From positions 3,765,001 through 3,829,000 of the forward strand of contig NC_009719.1 in assembly GCF_000017565.1 (NCBI RefSeq): 64,000 nt of DNA, written 5' to 3'. A program made the position numbers and the translations under genes. This document shows, piece after piece, positions 60,971-64,000 of this stretch; within the stretch, counting starts at the first letter, position 1, and each line of letters begins with the position of its first letter. The notes below the pieces were generated by a model. It had not been told where the DNA came from, made no database searches, and saw only the letters and a list, made by a program, of their open reading frames with translations. This stretch comes from Parvibaculum lavamentivorans DS-1. Lineage in GTDB: Bacteria; Pseudomonadota; Alphaproteobacteria; Parvibaculales; Parvibaculaceae.

Positions 60971-61011
60971 AGAGATGGGAAGGGAGGGGACAAGCGCAAG
61001 GCCGAATTTTC

Positions 61012-61653
61012 TCAGGCGATCGTATCCACCTTGCCGCCCTTTGCCGCGCCGTCATCGGCCTTGGCCACGCCCACCCTAGCCGCCCGCAGCAGCCGGTCGC
61101 CGATCATGTAACCGGCGCCGAGCACATGCACGACCGTCCCGGCGGGCTGATCGGTGCCCGGCACCTCGAACATCGCCTCATGCAGATTGGGGTCGAACCG
61201 CTCGCCCGGCTGCGGCGTGATCTCGCGGATGCCATGGCGCTCGAAAATCGTCACGAGCTGCCTGTCGGTCATCTCCACGCCTTCGATCATTGCCTTCACG
61301 CTCTCGGCCGCTTCCGCCCGCTCGTCTTCTTTCAGCGTGGCGATGGCGCGCCGCAGATTGTCGGACACTTCCAGCATATCGCGGGCGAAATTGGCCGCCG
61401 CATATCGCTGTGCATCCTGCTTCTCGCGTTCGGCGCGCTTGCGGTTATTTTCCATATCTGCCGCCGCGCGCAGAAGCCGGTTGCGCAGATCGCTGATCTC
61501 GGCCTCCAACGCCGCCACATCGGGCCCGGCCGCCGCCGCATCCTCCGCCTCGCCTTGCGCCGCAGGTTCGCTCGCAAGCGTTTCCGCCAGTTTTTCTTCG
61601 CGCTTCTGGAGGGATTCGGAGGTTTCAGCCTCTGGTTTCTTCTCGTCGCTCAT
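61012..61653 (-). CDS. grpE: Nucleotide exchange factor GrpE
   Basis: A 213-residue protein. An acidic disordered start, a long coiled coil (AALEAEISDLRNRLLRAAADMENNRKRAEREKQD), then the beta-wing ending in EAMFEVPGTDQPAGTVVHVLGAGYMIGDRLLRAARVGVAK, the GrpE signature. It exchanges ADP on DnaK. It follows hrcA by 90 bases on the same strand, so the regulator and co-chaperone are probably co-transcribed. Confidence 0.97.
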   Translation of the reverse strand: MSDEKKPEAETSESLQKREEKLAETLASEPAAQGEAEDAAAAGPDVAALEAEISDLRNRLLRAAADMENNRKRAEREKQDAQRYAAANFARDMLEVSDNLRRAIATLKEDERAEAAESVKAMIEGVEMTDRQLVTIFERHGIREITPQPGERFDPNLHEAMFEVPGTDQPAGTVVHVLGAGYMIGDRLLRAARVGVAKADDGAAKGGKVDTIA

Positions 61654-61743
61654 CGTCTGTCCAGTTTTTGGGAAAACTCGGCTCTTGGCGTGTGGATGTG
61701 CGCGTCAGCGCCGCGCATGTCAACCCGCCCGCGCCGTCATGCC

Positions 61744-62808
61744 TCAGTTGATAAGCCGTCCCACCAGCTTTGCCGTGTAATCGACCATCGGGATCACGCG
61801 GGCATAATTGAGCCGTGTCGGGCCGATCACGCCGAGCACGCCGACCACGCGCTGCTGCGTGTCCATATAGGGGCTCACGATCAGCGAGGAGCCCGATAGT
61901 GAGAATAGCTTGTTCTCCGAGCCGATGAAAATGCGGACCCCGTCCGCCGCCTCAGCCAGCCCGAGCAGCTGCACGAGATCGCGCTTGTTCTCGAGTTCGT
62001 CGAACAGAAGCCGGATGCGTTCGAGGTCTTCGACCGCATGCACATCCTCCAGAAGCCGCGAGCGTCCCCGCACGATCAGCGACTTGCCCAGCGGATCATT
62101 GTTGGCGGCCGCCGAATTGGAACCCGACCAGGTGGCCAGCCCCGCTTCGATCACCTTGGCTGTGAGCTCGTTCAGCTCCGCCTTCTGCGTTTCCAGTTCG
62201 CGCGCCAGATGGGCCTTCGCCTCGTCCAGCGTCCGCCCGCGCAATTGCGCGTTGAGATAATTGGTCGCCTCGGCCAGCGCCGAAGGCGTCAGGCCCTTGG
62301 GGATTTCAATCACGCGATTTTCGACCGCGCCGCCTTCCGTCACGATCACCACGAGCGCCCGCTCCGCGTCGATCGGCACGAATTCGACGTGTTTGAGCGC
62401 CGCGTCATAGGTCGGCGCGACCACGAAACCAGCGCCATGGCTGAGGCCGGAGAGGAGTTTCGAGGCCTCGTCCAGCACATCCTCGATGCTCTTGTGGGAG
62501 CCCGAAACCTGCCGCTCGATCGCAATGCGCTCATCATCCGTGAGATCGCCGATTTCGAGCAACCCGTCCACGAACATGCGAAGGCCTGCCTCGGTCGGCA
62601 TCCGGCCGGCGCTGGTATGCGGTGCGAAAATAAGCCCGAGCCCCTCCAGATCCGACATGACGTTGCGGATCGAGGCGGCGGAGAGCGACAATGGCAATTG
62701 CCGGGACAGGAACCGCGAGCCCACCGGCTCCCCCGTCTCCAGATAGGTTTCGACCACGCGCCGCAGGATCTCGCGCGAACGCTCGTTGAGATCCATTACG
62801 CCAACCAT
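61744..62808 (-). CDS. hrcA: Heat-inducible transcription repressor HrcA
   Basis: A 354-residue HrcA. An N-terminal winged helix ([75 protein letters not shown]) is followed by the GAF-like domain ending [27 protein letters not shown]. HrcA represses groESL in many alphaproteobacteria by binding CIRCE. No CIRCE element was found in this window, so its targets are elsewhere. The first ATG has GGAGG 13 bases upstream; a second start four codons later is possible. Confidence 0.96.
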   Translation of the reverse strand: MVGVMDLNERSREILRRVVETYLETGEPVGSRFLSRQLPLSLSAASIRNVMSDLEGLGLIFAPHTSAGRMPTEAGLRMFVDGLLEIGDLTDDERIAIERQVSGSHKSIEDVLDEASKLLSGLSHGAGFVVAPTYDAALKHVEFVPIDAERALVVIVTEGGAVENRVIEIPKGLTPSALAEATNYLNAQLRGRTLDEAKAHLARELETQKAELNELTAKVIEAGLATWSGSNSAAANNDPLGKSLIVRGRSRLLEDVHAVEDLERIRLLFDELENKRDLVQLLGLAEAADGVRIFIGSENKLFSLSGSSLIVSPYMDTQQRVVGVLGVIGPTRLNYARVIPMVDYTAKLVGRLIN

Positions 62809-62850
62809 GCTCGCAACCCGCCTCCGCTTAAGCCTCTGAAACTCGGAAAC

Positions 62851-62881
62851 AATTTAGTGCGCTTTGACCCGGCATCAAAGC
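62851..62881 (-). promoter_or_regulatory. hrcA promoter candidate with an inverted repeat
   Basis: On the minus strand TTGATG (62878-62873) and TAAATT (62856-62851) with a 16-base spacer could be the hrcA promoter. A perfect 7-bp inverted repeat, GCTTTGA and TCAAAGC (62861-62867 and 62875-62881), covers the spacer and -35 box. It is not CIRCE. Confidence 0.35.
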
Positions 62882-62981
62882 CTTTCGAAGAAAATCGCGC
62901 CGCTTTACGCAGGCGCCCGCCCAAGGTAGTAAGGCGGCAATCGGAAAAGATCATCTTCAGAAGACAGAACTGGAACCTCTT

Positions 62982-63698
62982 ATGCGCCCTTCCGGACGCC
63001 AGCCGCAGGAAATGCGGACCGTCAGCTTCGAGCCCGGCGTTGCCAAACATGCCGAAGGCTCCTGCCTCGTCCGCTTCGGCGACACCCATGTGCTGTGCAC
63101 CGCCAGCCTTGAAGAGCGTGTCCCGCCCTTCCTGAAGGGCGGCGGCCAGGGCTGGGTCACGGCGGAATACGGCATGCTGCCGCGCTCCACCCATGAGCGC
63201 ATGCGCCGCGAGGCCGCGCAAGGCAAGCAATCCGGCCGCACCCAGGAAATCCAGCGTCTCGTCGGCCGCTCGCTGCGCTCGGTGGTCGATCTGAAGGCGC
63301 TTGGCGAACGCCAGATCAGCGTCGATTGCGACGTCCTTCAGGCCGATGGCGGCACGCGCACCGCCTCGATCACCGGCGCCTGGGTCGCGCTTCATCAATG
63401 TATCGAATGGATGCGCGCCCGCTCGATGATTTCGGCGCCTGTCCTGAAGGATCATGTCGCGGCAATTTCCTGTGGCATCTACCAAGGCGTTCCCGTGGTC
63501 GATCTCGACTATGCGGAGGATTCGACCGCCGACACCGACGCGAATTTCGTCATCACCGGCAAGGGCGGCATCTGCGAGATCCAGGGCACGGCCGAAGGCG
63601 AACCCTTCAGCGACGAGGAGTTCCTGTCGCTGCTGGCGCTGGCGAAAACCTCCATCGCAGATCTCGTGCGGCGCCAGAAGGAAGCGGTATCGGCATGA
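62982..63698 (+). CDS. rph: Ribonuclease PH
   Basis: A 238-residue phosphorolytic exoribonuclease that trims tRNA 3' ends. Family features: the start [41 protein letters not shown], the RNA-binding [29 protein letters not shown], and the phosphate-site segment [31 protein letters not shown]. Complete. Divergent from hrcA, the usual alphaproteobacterial arrangement, and overlaps rdgB as ATGA. Confidence 0.97.
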   Translation: MRPSGRQPQEMRTVSFEPGVAKHAEGSCLVRFGDTHVLCTASLEERVPPFLKGGGQGWVTAEYGMLPRSTHERMRREAAQGKQSGRTQEIQRLVGRSLRSVVDLKALGERQISVDCDVLQADGGTRTASITGAWVALHQCIEWMRARSMISAPVLKDHVAAISCGIYQGVPVVDLDYAEDSTADTDANFVITGKGGICEIQGTAEGEPFSDEEFLSLLALAKTSIADLVRRQKEAVSA

Positions 63699-64000
63699 CC
63701 AGGCGTTTTGAAGGCGGCAAGCTCGTCGTTGCGAGCCACAATCCCGGCAAGGTCCGCGAGATTGCCGATCTTCTTGCGTCACTCAATGTCGAGATCCTCT
63801 CCGCCGCCGATCTCGGCCTTGCCGAACCGGACGAAACCGGTGAGACCTTCCGCGAGAATGCGGAACTGAAGGCGCTCGCCGCCGCGAAGACGGCGCAGCT
63901 TCCGGCTCTCTCCGATGACAGCGGCCTCTGCGTCGAGGCGCTCGGCGGCGCCCCCGGCATTTTCTCCGCGCGCTGGGCAGGACCGACGAAAGACTTCGCC
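63695..64000 (+). CDS. rdgB: RdgB/HAM1 non-canonical purine NTP pyrophosphatase (partial)
   Basis: The first 102 codons of the enzyme that removes dITP and XTP from the nucleotide pool. [17 protein letters not shown] is the family start with the nucleotide-binding [20 protein letters not shown] and [26 protein letters not shown] carry the metal and substrate residues. The window ends within the gene; about half the protein is missing. Confidence 0.96.
   Translation, partial: MTRRFEGGKLVVASHNPGKVREIADLLASLNVEILSAADLGLAEPDETGETFRENAELKALAAAKTAQLPALSDDSGLCVEALGGAPGIFSARWAGPTKDFA

Noticed and set aside
61718-61723. TTGACA -35 box of a separate grpE promoter on the minus strand
   Set aside because: No acceptable -10 sequence at the right distance; transcription from hrcA is enough to explain grpE.

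Overview
The window is GC-rich DNA from an alphaproteobacterium, probably in or near the Rhizobiales/Hyphomicrobiales; I cannot name the genus. The evidence is the Trb-type conjugation operon with DUF736, DUF2840 and DUF2285 partners, the divergent hrcA-grpE and rph-rdgB gene pairs, and a dnaK promoter that fits the alphaproteobacterial RpoH pattern. From base 1 to roughly 49,900 it is the right-hand part of an integrative and conjugative element (ICE). From roughly 50,000 to the end it is ordinary chromosome. The left end of the element lies outside the window, and rdgB is cut by the right edge.

The ICE reads left to right. First come an accessory DNA-processing pair (a strawberry-notch helicase fused to a methyltransferase fold, and a Toprim protein), a DUF2493 protein, a FitAB-type toxin-antitoxin pair, small membrane proteins and a DUF736 protein (155-9469). 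Next is a transfer-control module (9777-11710): an XRE regulator, a small DUF2285-like protein, a DUF6499/DUF2285 activator split by a +1 frameshift, and an excisionase-like HTH protein. The layout matches the QseC-QseM-FseA-RdfS switch known from the Mesorhizobium symbiosis ICE. A repA-parA-RHH module follows, with an origin-like cluster inside the end of repA. Then come TraF, a lytic transglycosylase, a likely oriT, the relaxase, TraG and the mating-pore operon trbBCDEJKLFGI, closed by a DUF2274 gene and a convergent LysR gene.

The cargo between LysR and the integrase is an eight-gene, same-strand phage-defence operon (31405-47997). Its gene order, HTH - brxF - brxC/pglY - AlbA_2 ATPase - GHKL ATPase/nuclease - pglXI (DUF1156 methylase) - brxHII helicase - pglZ - brxA, is that of a type 3 BREX system. 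Two extra genes are inserted between brxC and pglXI. The second of these, a GHKL ATPase fused to a PD-(D/E)XK-like nuclease motif, is the most unusual gene here. It and the central, zinc-ribbon-containing part of pglXI look less GC-rich than their surroundings, which suggests they were acquired separately. An AlpA-like regulator and a convergent tyrosine integrase with repeated arm-site-like motifs close the element.

The chromosomal part holds housekeeping genes: an isoprenylcysteine-methyltransferase-like membrane enzyme with a MarR regulator, an EI24/CysZ-like membrane protein, a lipoprotein, nth, a DUF2244 gene, gpmA, dapB, a DUF486 gene, dnaJ, dnaK, a Sel1-like lipoprotein, an AlkB-like dioxygenase, an NnrU-family gene, grpE, hrcA, rph and rdgB. 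No tRNA, rRNA, CRISPR array or insertion sequence was recognised.
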